From contig JANVAS020000239.1 in the NCBI GenBank assembly GCA_027563935.2, positions 5,766,001 through 5,830,000 on the forward strand: a stretch of 64,000 nt of DNA, written 5' to 3'. Of this stretch, positions 1-10,166 are shown in pieces; position 1 is the first letter of the stretch; the number at the start of each line of letters is the position of its first letter. This stretch comes from Costus lasius (taxonomy: Eukaryota; Streptophyta; Magnoliopsida; Zingiberales; Costaceae). The notes beneath the pieces are model-generated. The model was not told the origin of the DNA and did not search any database. It saw only the letters and a list, made by a program, of their open reading frames with translations. Position numbers and translations under genes: made by a program.

Positions 1-1251
1 TTTTGAGGTAGTTCAATATCATTTGAAACATAATGGTTATAGACTATCTTGGATAATGATCATGAGTCAGGTTAGGGCACTGGTGATAGATATAGGATTG
101 CCGTCTCTTTGTTTAAGGAGCATGATGTTCTATGGGCCCCCCCCTTGGATGAGATGATTGAGAAAGTGTATGGCCATACCCAGGTGACTATGTTCATCTG
201 ATCTAATCATGCTCATCATATTGGAGTTACAGGCTTGACACGCTTGTCCAATGAGAACATCCAGTGGCAAAGGAAACTTGTATGCCTTGTGAAATGGATT
301 CAAACTTATGCTGTGGTTTGGGTGTAGTCTTGGAAGACTCTTTCCTTTATATCGGGAGACAGTGATGTGTTGCTAGATACCCCTCACTGATCGTGATAAT
401 GTGAGTTATCGTTACCGACATTTAAAGGAAACCCTCAGGGTCGCACAATTTGATGATATGGCTTACTTAAGTCAGATCGTATGGACTGAATTGATTAAGT
501 TCAGTTTAAAGGGATTTAGACTCTGATTGTAAGTGAGATCTGGTCTGATCATGTTTGATTGATTAGGGCTTGAGATCGGTAAGCTTCGATCGAGAGAATT
601 GATGCTAGATCGGTGAGATCAAAAGCATCACGAGATGAACGGTTAGATCAGGAACCTTAGGTTTTAAGATGATCTAGACCAAATGACTTGGGCTGTTTTG
701 ATTTGGTCTTTGAACCAAATTGAGTTGGGTCAATTAGATTAAACCGGTTCAAGAGAATGAACGCATGGTTCAATCTTTGAAGCGTTATTGTCGGTTATGA
801 AGAAGTGGGCGCATGCTCTTCATGGCTTGCTATTTTTAGTAAGTCTTCATGCGCCACCTCTCTCGAACGCCAATACGTTTTGACTCTTGCTCTCGACGCT
901 CTCTCGCGGGTGGAAAAGCTTCCTTCACATCTTGGAGAGGTCTCGGCCAAGTGGAAGAAGACATCTCATCCCTTTGATTCGATTAAAGACCCTTGAAGAA
1001 CCTTGCTAGCACAAGGATCTCAAGGAGTAGGCGGCATCACCTTGTGTGCGCACCTTTTGGAGGAGTTTCATTTGAATCTCTTCTTCCTTGACGCCATCCA
1101 ATAGAAATGGCTATGGTATGATTCCTAACTATAAGAGGTTGATCATATAAACATATATGCGATTATTGTTGAAACCCTAGCTTCCCATGCGAAAACTTTC
1201 TTTTGCGCCACCCTTAGGGTTTCGGCCCCCCTTAGATTTAGGGGTCTTTCA
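1..1251 (+). repeat. Cop1 5' LTR, partial
   Basis: The sequence aligns with the complete 3' LTR at 10593-11802 and ends in TTTCA directly before the primer site. The two copies differ at scattered bases and by a 41-bp block present here (about 870-910) but absent from the 3' LTR. CTATTTTTAG lies at 830-839 inside a partial palindrome. A donor-like GTATGA starts at 1116. Confidence 0.92.
830..839 (+). promoter_or_regulatory. CTATTTTTAG motif in copia LTR
   Basis: The ten bases fit CTA(A/T)4TAG, a class of MADS-box protein site, and could equally be the TATA-type box of the LTR promoter. The same ten bases recur in Cop1 3' LTR (11422), Cop2 3' LTR (12953, reverse), both Cop3 LTRs (32540 and 49065, reverse) and both Cop4 LTRs (39562 and 46991). 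Flanking bases form a short inverted repeat in most copies. I did not find it in Cop5. Function is inferred. Confidence 0.4.
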
Positions 1252-1253
1252 AT

Positions 1254-1265
1254 TGGTATCAGAGC
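1254..1265 (+). other. Cop1 primer-binding site (initiator Met tRNA)
   Basis: TGGTATCAGAGC starts two bases after the LTR and complements the 3' end of plant initiator methionine tRNA, the usual primer for minus-strand synthesis in plant copia and gypsy elements. Confidence 0.93.
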
Positions 1266-1984
1266 ATGCGGTTGTTATATGTCTATATGATTGCTTCATG
1301 TTGTGTGATCCTTGTTTGCGTTGCTTAGATCTACTTTATCACATGCGAAAATACATACTATGCTATTAGATGTTGGCGCATGTGTGATGTGCATGTTATA
1401 TTGTGTTGGCGCTTGTTAGGTTTTTGTTTGTCAAAAATTATATCATCTTGCGTGCTTCACTTAGATCTAAGCGCCTACTGTAAACCCTTAGACGGGTTGA
1501 TGGGGTTGAAATCATCCTCTAGGTTGGATCCAAATAGTCTGATCATACCATCTGACAGCCTAGATGGGTTGACCAGATGGCACCTCTGCGCAAGCATGAG
1601 GTGGCTATAGGTCGACTGCATCACAGGCGTGTAGCGAGGTCTGGTTGAGACAACCAGTGAACACACATGAGTTAGGCCCGGGGTCACACCCGCTTGCCAG
1701 AACTCATGTTGGTTGTTCAGCCCTTGCCGCATGCATGGTTGACCATTAGGTCAACGCAAGTCAGTTAAGACTTGGTGCATGCAAGGGCATGGATCTAACT
1801 AGACATGATGAGTGGATCCCTATCAATGGACCGTTGTAAGGTTGTAGGGCACATAAGAAAAGTAAAATTGATGCCAATGGGTTTTCAAAATTTTATTTTC
1901 TTTGTAATGGATCATATGTTGATTGATGCCATATGCTTGTTTATTTCATCTTATGTGGGTTGCCCTTTAATGTGTGCTGTGCTG

Positions 1985-2083
1985 GGGCCTGCGTGCCTGG
2001 TTAATTATAAAATTAATATTTATTTGTGATCTGCGAATCACATTGTATTAAATTTATAAGATGTAATTGACCTGCGAGTCAAT
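1985..2083 (+). promoter_or_regulatory. Triple hairpin with shared CTGCGN loop (Cop1 leader)
   Basis: Three consecutive stem-loops carry the same loop: GGGC-CTGCGT-GCCT at 1985-1998, TGTGAT-CTGCGA-ATCACA at 2025-2042, and ATTGAC-CTGCGA-GTCAAT at 2066-2083. The stems are unrelated in sequence while the five loop bases CTGCG are constant. The same trio occurs in the other four copia leaders, 15 hairpins in all. A packaging or dimerisation element is the natural reading but is inferred. Confidence 0.7.
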
Positions 2084-2143
2084 CTTGTCTAGATAGATTG
2101 AAATGTAATTTAATCAGACATGAGCACAGAGCACACTTGGAAG

Positions 2144-2207
2144 AGGCGCATGCAGCAGTGGCTTGACCAGGTGGGAGGTCTAGGGTTCGACCCTAGGACA
2201 GGCGCAT
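2144..2207 (+). repeat. tRNA-like 48-bp block between 8-bp direct repeats
   Basis: AGGCGCAT at 2144-2151 and 2200-2207 bracket a block that contains GGTTCGACCC, close to a Pol III B box, preceded by TGGCTTGACCAGG, loosely A-box-like. The block is present in Cop1-Cop4 leaders and missing from Cop5, which has one imperfect copy of the direct repeat. It could be a tiny tRNA-derived insertion with target duplication, or ancestral sequence lost from Cop5 by recombination between the repeats. Confidence 0.45.
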
Positions 2208-2399
2208 TCAACTGGTGGACGCACCTGAGCTGCAATGGGCGCTAGGGTCCTGGGCTGGACCAGATGAGAAGCAAAAGTCCCATGAAGAAAAGCAAGTGAA
2301 GACTTAAGTGAATTAAGGTCTTACCTAGGCTTAATGGGCTTTTACCACATAAGATCAGCTTGCATTCTTTTATTGTTTAAATAATTAGAATTGCATGAG

Positions 2400-2452
2400 T
2401 TATTTATCTTCTGCTATAGCCATAGGTTTTGCCTCATAGTAAGAAGATAAAA
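2400..2452 (+). promoter_or_regulatory. Long leader hairpin (TTATCTTCT/AGAAGATAA), Cop1
   Basis: A 9-bp perfect stem TTATCTTCT/AGAAGATAA encloses about 33 bases. In Cop2, Cop3, Cop4 and Cop5 the stem extends inward through CTATCA/TGATAG. Conservation in five copies supports a folded RNA element. Confidence 0.55.
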
Positions 2453-2534
2453 GACCGTTAAAATCCAACGCTAAAATATCAAGCACGTAATGCCTTCTGG
2501 CGCGAAACCTCACTGTTCTGACTATTGTTGGGGC

Positions 2535-2749
2535 CGTGTTGTACCCACTCAGTGGGCACGCCCATCTATCTTCAGACGGTGTGTGAAGGGATTTATCGCT
2601 TCTCGTTGCTCAGCATAGCACGTGGTGGTCCAGGGAGTAGGTCAGGTCAGCTTGACCATGTAGGCTACATATGGGGCATATGTTAGCCATATGGAGGCAG
2701 CCATCTGTGGGATCAGAGACTGTGTTGTACCAACTCAGTTGGCACAGTC
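2535..2749 (+). promoter_or_regulatory. Pair of bulged hairpins (TTGTA bulge, TCA loop), Cop1 leader
   Basis: The first hairpin (2535-2560) is CGTG, bulge TTGTA, CCCAC, loop TCA, GTGGG, CACG. The second (2718-2749) is GACTGTG, bulge TTGTA, CCAAC, loop TCA, GTTGG, CACAGTC. Bulge position, bulge sequence and loop are the same while the stems differ by complementary changes (C-G against A-T). Both recur in all five copia leaders. Function unknown; packaging or dimerisation is a guess. Confidence 0.65.
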
Positions 2750-3051
2750 TGCTGGATTGCCCAGATGAAGGGGAATCGCACGGGTTGGCGATTGGCAGGG
2801 ACTGCCTACCAGAGATTAGTACTTGTACTCTCTGTGCATCTTATCTCGCCTGAGCGGGACGCGGAGACCAAGTATAAAATCTGGATCCCATCTCACTAAA
2901 AGAGTGTTACTCTTTCGGACTGTTTTAATGGATTTTTCAGTCAGATAAAATAGTGAGAAAAGAATCTTTCTTAAGTCCTGGATTGATTCAAAACATTGAT
3001 ACTGACCTTGCTGTTCTTGCATTATTGTAGATTCCTGCAGCAACGAACACC

Positions 3052-3282
3052 ATGAGCTTCAATGTGCGATCCCTACTGGAAAGGGAGAAGTTTGCTGGGC
3101 CAAACTTCTCGGACTGGTACGGACACCTTAAGATTGTTCTTAAGGCAGAGAGGAAACTGTATGTCCTCGAGACGGCTGTGCCGCCTCAACCCGCTGCGAA
3201 CGCCGCAAGGGCGGTTCGTGAAGCCTATGAAAAGCATGTCAATGATAGCATTGATGTCGCTTGCCTGATGCTAGCGTCTATG
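3052..3282 (+). pseudogene. gag: Cop1 Gag, N-terminal part
   Basis: The first 77 codons of the copia capsid protein start at ATG in the context AACACCATGAGC and begin MSFNVRSLLEREKF, as in the other four copies. Reading is cut by the gypsy solo LTR immediately after the codons for LAS-M. The same frame resumes at 6494 once the 3206-bp insert and one copy of the CTATG duplication are discounted. Gag packages the genomic RNA in a cytoplasmic virus-like particle. This copy cannot make full Gag unless the insert is skipped. Confidence 0.88.
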
Positions 3283-4081
3283 TGTAAGATCCAAGGATCT
3301 TAAGTCCTGGTAAGCATTATTTGGATTTAAATAAAATTATTGGATGCTAATCAACTGGCTTATTGATTGTTAATTTGTAATTATTTGATTTGAGTTTATT
3401 TGGTTGTTAATTTATTGTAAATTAATTAGAGATTATTTATTTGATTATTGGTTGTTCATAATAAATTAATTAGGATTTATGGGTTGTAAATTGTAAGTTA
3501 ATTAATTACAGTTTGTTGGTTAATTAATTAGACCTTATTGGTTAATTAAATCCTTATTGGATATTAATTAAATCCTTATTGGATTTCGGTTAAGTGATTG
3601 GTTATTTGTAAGTTAATTAAATTAATTGGTTAACTAGGGGTTATTGGGTTTACACTAATTGGGTTTTTAAAATTTGAATTAATGGGTTAATGGGTTAAAC
3701 CCCTTTTTGAATTAATTGGTTAGAGGGTTAAAACCTTAAAAACCGAAATTTAAGTAGGTAATTTCGGTTAGGGTAGAGAGTTGGCGACTTTTGGGCTTGA
3801 AGAAAAACCTTGGGCGACGGCTAGGAGGAAGAAAGCGATTTAGGTGTTCTTGAAGAGTTCTTGAGGCGATTTTGGCGATTTCTTCATCTCTTCCCCTTTG
3901 GCGAATTTTTCCTTGGTGATTGGTGGCGTCTTTCAAAGCCTTAGACGAATTTTTGGAAGGGTTTTTCTTATTGGTGTTCACGGTTCAAGGTGAGTGGGTT
4001 GTCTAATTGATTTCTATCTATTTGTTTGTGTTAATTGATGAGTTAGATGATATATTCGCTTGTTGGAAATCTTACCATGCT

Positions 4082-4180
4082 AAAACCGAATTTTGTAAAG
4101 TTGATTACATGATGAAAACCGAATTTTGTAAAGTTGATTATATCATGAAAACCGAATTTTTCAAAGGTGATTATATGATG
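4082..4180 (+). repeat. 33-bp tandem repeat in gypsy LTR
   Basis: Three adjacent units begin AAAACCGAATTTT at 4082, 4115 and 4148. Related runs with the same period occur in the Gyp2 LTRs near 15473 and 23363. The word ACCGAA recurs many more times in the surrounding LTR. Confidence 0.8.
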
Positions 4181-5206
4181 ATTATTTAACCGGAAATTTG
4201 TATGAAATTTAAGGTATTTTTATAGGAATTTTGGTAGCATTAAATCAATGAGTTTTGAGTATGAAACTCTTGTTAATTATAGTTAAACCGAAATCAATTT
4301 TGGTAACATTAAGTCAATGATGTTTGTAGCATGAATGAAAACCGAAACCTTGTTGATGGTAGTTAAACCGAAATAATCTTGATGATTGTTTATGAAAACC
4401 GAAAATTGTAATAAGGAATTTAAGGTATTCTCTTATGGCATTTAGGAAGTTTCTCTTATGGAATTTAGGAAGTTTTAAACCAATGATTTTGAGCATGATA
4501 TTCATGTTAACTAAGGTTTAGAATTTTAGTAGATGATATGATATGTTAACCGTGGGTTATATGTAGAGATTTGTAAAATAGTTTGTATGAATACATGTTT
4601 TAGTTTTTGTTAATTTTATGGATGGTTGTATGACTTCATGTTTTAGTTTTATGTTAATTTTTATGGATGCTTGTTAACTGCAATGTTGAGAAATTGTTTG
4701 AGAAATTTGGGTGATAACATAGCAAAATTTGATTAAACTAATCAGCATGAAATTTAAGGACTACACTATATTCGGTGATATTCGAATATAAAATATTATG
4801 TGTTATGTCATGTGAATTTTGAACAATATGTGTGATCTTGTGAATTTTGAACAATATGTGTGATTATGTGAATTTGGAAAATTATGGGTTATGTGAATTT
4901 GGAAAATTATGTGATTATGTGCTGGTTAGGACTAAGGCTAGGTGTAACTATGAACTCAAGGGGATAGTCCTTATGTGATATGTTAAGGGTTTGAATTTCA
5001 GCCCTGTATTGTGATATGTGAGGAGGTTGATGTTCAGCCTGCCTATTATGATTATTGTGATGGGGGTTGATGTTCAGCCTGCCCGATATGATTTTTGTGA
5101 TGACTATCCTAGAGTCTAGTTGACACTTAGGAGTCCACCTTTGTGAAATATGAAATAAGATATGTCTGTTGTCCAGTAGGAACCTTTTGGGAGAACGGGT
5201 TTTGAC

Positions 5207-5498
5207 GCAAAGTGCCATGTCTTGGTCGGACAGGGGCCACCTCTTGATGTCATTACTCTTTTATGTGTTGGGGTGATATAAGAGGCAAAGTGCCATGTCT
5301 TGATCAGACAGGGGCCACCTCTTGATGTCATCACTCGGTTTATGATGTTGGGTGTGTGGAGCAAAGTGCCACGTCATGACCTGACGGGGGCCACCTCTTG
5401 AATCTACACACAATCCATCGATGTGTTATGGGGTGATAGAGCAAAGTGCCACGTCGTGACCTGGCGGGGGCCACCTCTTGATTCTACTCACTATCCAT
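5207..5498 (+). repeat. About 78-bp tandem repeat, four units, in gypsy LTR
   Basis: Units start with GCAAAGTGCCA at 5207, 5285, 5361 and 5441 (periods 78, 76 and 80), each with GGGGCCACCTCTTGA about 30 bases later. The middle of the unit varies (TCTTGGTCGGACA against CGTCGTGACCTGG). Both Gyp2 LTRs have the same four units. This may be a promoter or enhancer array; that is inferred. Confidence 0.85.
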
Positions 5499-6181
5499 GT
5501 TTATGTGTTGCACGAGATTTTGCAGCTCCCAGTGCTTTGGCCAAGCCGGGTTAGACCATATTGGTCACTACTGATTATGCTGGACAACTAGGTTAATTAA
5601 GTATGGTGTGTTTAGTTGGTTTAGAATATATGTGTTTAATTGGTTTAGAGTAAAACTCTAGAACCTGAGTTTGTTATATGCTAGTGTGTACATCTGACTG
5701 CCTATATGACTTCTGTTTCTTTATTTTGTTATATGTTGACATAATGTTCCTGTTAAAGATTTTTAAAATAATCTGCCTATATTTTTGAATGTATGTTCTG
5801 GATGGTCGATTTAGACTATCCACTCACTGGGCTGTGTAGCTCACCCCTCACTATTTCCAGGCATAGAGCAGGGGCGCATTTCTTGAGTGCATTGGCGTGG
5901 ATCATTATGCTGTTTGCTGTTTTAAGAATTTTTGTGCTTAATTCTTGGGGCCGGTTGTGGAATTAACATGAATTATATGAACTATGTGAATCATGAGACT
6001 ATGTGAACTATGTGAATTGTGTTGCCGGTTATGGCAGTCTTATGAGTTTGATTTTTGTGTCACCGCGGGCTTCAGCCTGGTTTCGGTGTTTGGTATGAGT
6101 TTATAAAATCGAAACTGTGATTTTGTTTTGAATTTCGGCTTGTTGTATATTCTGTGCAATCGGTTTTGATATACCCTGTAA

Positions 6182-6313
6182 CTTGCATATGTCTAGTGCA
6201 AGTATTGCCTGGTGGCAGGTACCTTTATGGATTTTATGAATTTGAATCGGTTTTGATATAACTATTGCCTTGCATATGTCTAGTGCAAGGATTGCGTGGT
6301 GGCAGGTACCTTT
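6182..6313 (+). repeat. Tandem duplication near the end of the solo LTR
   Basis: A segment with the inverted repeat CTTGCA/TGCAAG followed by GGTGGCAGGTACC occurs twice with a period of 87 bp (6182 and 6269). Gyp2 LTRs have it once, which explains most of the length difference. Confidence 0.8.
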
Positions 6314-6493
6314 ATGTGATTTATGAGATTTGTGTTTTGGATATTTATATGTACGGACTTTGAAAATTTTCAGATCGTGTTTTCTTGAACTCGGTTTTAC
6401 CTAGCATATGATCGATCTTATATGAAACATCCTGTTTCTTTTATGAAATGTGCCATTTGTTTGGGGTATAAGAATGTGGGATGTTACACTATG

Positions 6494-7291
6494 ACGCCAC
6501 CGCTGCAGCGTCAGCATGAGGATATGTCTGCTATAAAAATTATAGCAAACCTCAAGATGTTGTATGATGCACAGGCGAGGACTGAACGCTATAATTTGAC
6601 CAAGCTTTTCTTTCAGAGCAAACTGGCTGAAGGGAGCCCAGTGGGAGCTCACGTGCTCAAGATGATTGGGCACAAGGAGGCTCTAGAGAAACTGGGGCAT
6701 ACCATCAATCAGGAGCTTGCTGTAGACATTATTCTGCAGTCTCTCCCGCCTTCTTTCGATGCGTTCATTATTAACTTTAATATGAACAAAATCGATTGTA
6801 CTCCGGCAGAGTTGCTGAATATGCTCTTGACTACTGAGGAAACTCTGAAGGGAAAGCCTTCAACCTCTGTCTTAATGGTTCCTTCCAGGAACAAGAAGAA
6901 GGGGAAGAAGGGCAAAGCCCCAGTCAAGAACTACAACAAGGCGCTGAAACAGAAGGTTAAGCGGTCAAAGGAATACAGATGTTTCCACTGTGGCTAGCTG
7001 GGTCACTGGAAAAAGGACTGTAAAGCGCTCCAAGGAGACAAGAAGGGAAGCATCGCTTCTGGCTCAGGTATATTTGTGACTGAAGTCATGATATCCTCTT
7101 CTTCTATTTCATGGGTGTTGGACACTGCATGTGGAGTTCACATTTGTTCAAATGTACAGGAACTTAAGAGAAGAAGACAGGTGGGACAGCATGAGGTGGA
7201 CCTACGAGTTGGAAACGGGGCACGGGTTGCAGCTGTTGCTGTAGGGGATTATTACATCTCATTACCATCTGGCATTGTATTAGAATTAAAC
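6494..7291 (+). pseudogene. Cop1 Gag C-terminal part and protease, broken
   Basis: The frame resumes after the solo LTR and encodes the rest of Gag, a basic KKKGKKGKAP stretch and a CCHC zinc knuckle. The knuckle is cut by TAG at 6995-6997, where the other copies have CAG. Beyond it lies the aspartic protease with LDTACG around the catalytic Asp. A one-base deletion near 7291 (AAACATTG where Cop5 has AAACAATTG) moves downstream pol to another frame. Protease releases Gag and Pol products in the particle. Two lesions in 300 bases make this part non-functional. Confidence 0.85.
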
Positions 7292-10146
7292 ATTGTTACT
7301 TTGTACCCAGTATTACCAAAAATATTATCTCTATTCCTGCTCTTGTCAGGAAAGGGTTTTCCTTTGAATGCAAGATTTCAAAGTGTTATCTTACTCTTGA
7401 TAATATTGTTTATGCTACTGGTTCAATTAACAATGGGTTATTCATGTTGGACATGGAATATTCTATACAAAACATTGATAATAAGAAAGCCAAATATGCT
7501 GATGACAGCACCTTGCTATGGCATAGTCGTTTAGGCCATATTAACAAGAAGCGCATTAAGCGGTTGCATGATCATGGACTGCTGGGATCATTCTCCTATG
7601 AGGAGATTGATACATGCATAGCTTGTTTAATGGGTAAAATGACGAAGTCTCCTTTTCTTAACAAAGGTCAAAGGGCTTCAGGTTTACTTGACCTTATACA
7701 CAGTGATGTGTGTGGGCCATTTAGTAAACATGCCAGAGGTGGCTATCAGTACTTCATTACCTTTACTGATGATTTCAGTAGATATGGTTATATCTATCTT
7801 ATGAGACATAAGAGTGAATCTTTTGACAAGTTCAAAGAGTTCAAAAATGAAGTACAAAATCAGCTAGGCCGAAATATCAAGGCACTTCGTTCTGATCGAG
7901 GTGGAGAATACTTGAGTCATGCGTTTACTGACTATCTAAAAGAGTGTGGGATTATCTCACAGCTCACTCCGCCAGGAACACCGCAATGGAATGGTGTGTC
8001 CGAGAGGAGAAATAGAACGTTACTTGATATGGTTCGTTCTATGATGAGTCAGGCTACTCTACCTTACTCCTTTTGGGGATTTGCACTGGAAACAGCTGCA
8101 AAGGTACTAAACCGAGTGCCATCCAAGGCAGTTTCAAAGACTCTATATGAATTATGGTATGGGAAACAGCCGAGCTTGACATTTATCAAGATCTGGGGTT
8201 GCGAGGCTTATGTTAAAAACCTCGCCTCTGGGAAACTAGAGAGCAGATCTGAGAAATGCATCTTTGTCGGTTACCCTAAGGAAACTAAGGGTTATTATTT
8301 CTACGATCCCAAGGAGAACAAAGTATTTGTTGCTAGGACGGCCAGTTTTCTTGAGAAGGAGTTTCTTCTGCAAGAGGCCAGTGGGAGAGAAATAAAGCTG
8401 GATGGAAATCCAGAGGAAGGACAAAGTAGTCAAGCTCAGTTGGATGAGCCTGAGCCAGTGGATCAGGTTATTGAACAACCTGAGGCTCAGATATCACGGG
8501 AACCGCGAAGATCGGGAAGGATCCGTCGTCAGCCTGAGCGCTATGACGGAGTCTACATCATTGATAATGATGAACCCCTCACTTATGCGGATGCGGTCAG
8601 TGGACCGGAGTCAGCTAGATGGCTTGAAGCTATGCGAGCCGAGATGGACTCCATGTCAGATAACCAAGTCTGGGATTTGGTTGATCCGCCTCCGGGAGTA
8701 ATCCCTATAGGCTGTAAATGGATCTTCAAAAGGAAGATTGACATGGATGGTAACGTAGTTACCTATAAAGGCAGGCTAGTTGCGAAGGGTTTCAAACAAA
8801 TCTACGGGATAGATTATGATGAAACTTTCTCACCTGTAGCTATGTTTAAGTCTATTCGGATTCTTTTCGCGATAGCTGCATATTATGATTATGAGATCTG
8901 GCAGATGGATGTAAAGACGGCTTTCCTTAATGGAAATCTGGAGGAGGATGTGTATATGACACAACCTGAAGGTTTCACTAATCCATCAGATCGTCATAAA
9001 ATATGCAAGTTAAAGAAGTCCATTTATGGACTTAAGCAAGCATCAAGAAGCTGGAATATTCGTTTTGATGAATCAATCAGTGAATTTGGTTTCATCAAGA
9101 ATGAGGATGACCCGTGTGTATATAAGAGGTTTAGTGGGAGCGTGATTACTTTCCTAGTCCTCTACGTCGATGATATCTTAATCATTGGAAACGATATTCC
9201 TGAAATGCATGCTGTTAAAGCATGGCTAAGGAAATGTTTCCAGATGAAAGATTTAGGAGAAGCAGCCTATGTATTAGGTGTGAAGATCTACAGAGATAGA
9301 TCTAAGAGGCTTCTCGGGCTGTGCCAGAGTACTTACATCGATAAAGTCCTGGAGAGATTCCATTTAGAGAATTCTAAAAGAGGATATCTTCCAGTCAGAC
9401 ATGGTCTGAATCTTTCAAAGAGTCAGTGTCCACAAACACAGACTGAGAAAGATGAAATGGACAATACGCCTTATGCTTCGGCTATTGGATCCATTATGTA
9501 TGCGATGTTGTGTACTCGCCCAGACGTCGCTTACGGGTTAAGCGTGACCAGTCGGTTCCAAAGTAATCCAGGTATGGCGCACTAGATTGCAGTCAAGAAC
9601 ATTTTAAAATATCTTCGGAGGACCAAAGATATGTTCTTGATATATGGAGGTCAGGAAGAACTCAGTATTGAAGGATATACTGACGCTTCATTCCAGTATG
9701 ACCAGGATGATTTCCGATCGCAATCAGGCTATGTTTTTAGCTTGAATGGAGGAGCAGTGGTGTGGAAGAGTTTCAAACAATCTATCGTTGCTGATTCCAC
9801 AACAGAAGCCGAGTATGTTGCAGCCTCGGAAGCATCTAAGGAGGCAGTTTGGATTCGTAAGTTCATTCAGGAACTTGGTGTTGTTCCTTCGAGTGCAGAT
9901 CCTTTGGTTATCTTCTGTGATAACACTGGAGCAATAGCACAAGCAAAGGAACCACGGTTGCACCAGAAGTCCATGCACATACAGAGACGGTTTCACTTGA
10001 TCCGGGAGATCATTGATCGTGGCGAGATCAAAATCCGCAAGGTTCATACAGATGACAATCTGGCTGACCCGCTTACCAAGCCTCTGGCGCAGTAGAAGCA
10101 TGAGAAGCACTGTAATAATATGGGTTTGAGATTTCTCAACCATTAG
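7292..10146 (+). pseudogene. pol: Cop1 Pol: integrase, RT, RNase H, broken
   Basis: After the frameshift one frame encodes the HHCC zinc region (WHSRLGH, later C-I-A-C), the DDE integrase core (HSDVCGPF, SDRGGEY, GVSERRN), the Ty1-type reverse transcriptase with YVDD at 9163-9174, and RNase H (GYTDASF, TEAEYV, CDNTGA). TAG at 9583-9585 replaces TGG between RT and RNase H. TAG at 10093-10095 replaces CAG shortly before the natural end, MGLRFLNH, with stop at 10144-10146. The enzymes would copy the RNA and insert the cDNA. The conserved residues remain, so decay is recent. Confidence 0.9.
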
Positions 10147-10155
10147 ATTAAGTGC

Positions 10156-10166
10156 AAGTGGGAGAT
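10156..10166 (+). other. Cop1 polypurine tract
   Basis: AAGTGGGAGAT lies directly before the 3' LTR and is the plus-strand primer site, the same in all copia copies here. Confidence 0.85.

Larger units (their letters stand above)
1116..3030 (+). other. Candidate leader intron, Cop1
   Basis: The 3' end has CTGAC as a possible branch point, a T-rich tract and TTGTAG ending at 3030, 21 bases before the gag ATG. The donor candidate is ATG|GTATGA in the LTR, first intron base 1116. Equivalent pairs exist in the other copies, and in Cop2 the donor is GTAAGA. Splicing would join the LTR-derived first exon to the gag start, removing primer site, hairpins and many upstream ATGs. No transcript data are available here. 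Confidence 0.45.
1266..3051 (+). other. Cop1 untranslated leader, structured
   Basis: This 1.8-kb stretch between primer site and gag has only short ORFs that are not kept in one frame between copies. It is rich in inverted repeats retained in all five copia elements. Examples are a CTGGTTG/CAACCAG stem with loop AGA near 1640-1665, GTTGACC/GGTCAAC near 1738-1757, three CTGCGN-loop hairpins at 1985-2083, a long hairpin at 2400-2452 and two bulged hairpins at 2535-2560 and 2718-2749. The last 40 bases look like a plant 3' splice site. I read it as an RNA-structure region for genome packaging, dimerisation or splicing control; that role is inferred. Confidence 0.7.
3283..6488 (+). mobile_element. 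Solo LTR of the Gyp2-type Ty3/gypsy family
   Basis: This 3206-bp sequence begins TGTAAGATCC and ends GTTACA. It is flanked by perfect 5-bp duplications CTATG at 3278-3282 and 6489-6493. It aligns over its length with both LTRs of Gyp2 and has no internal coding region, so it is the product of recombination between the two LTRs of a former full element. It is longer than the Gyp2 LTRs (3141 bp), partly because of an 87-bp duplication near 6182-6313. It interrupts Cop1 gag. Confidence 0.95.

Noticed and set aside
2535..2560. Iron-responsive-element-like hairpin (CAGTG in the stem-loop)
   Set aside because: An IRE needs a six-base CAGUGN loop and a single C bulge; this has a three-base loop and a five-base bulge.
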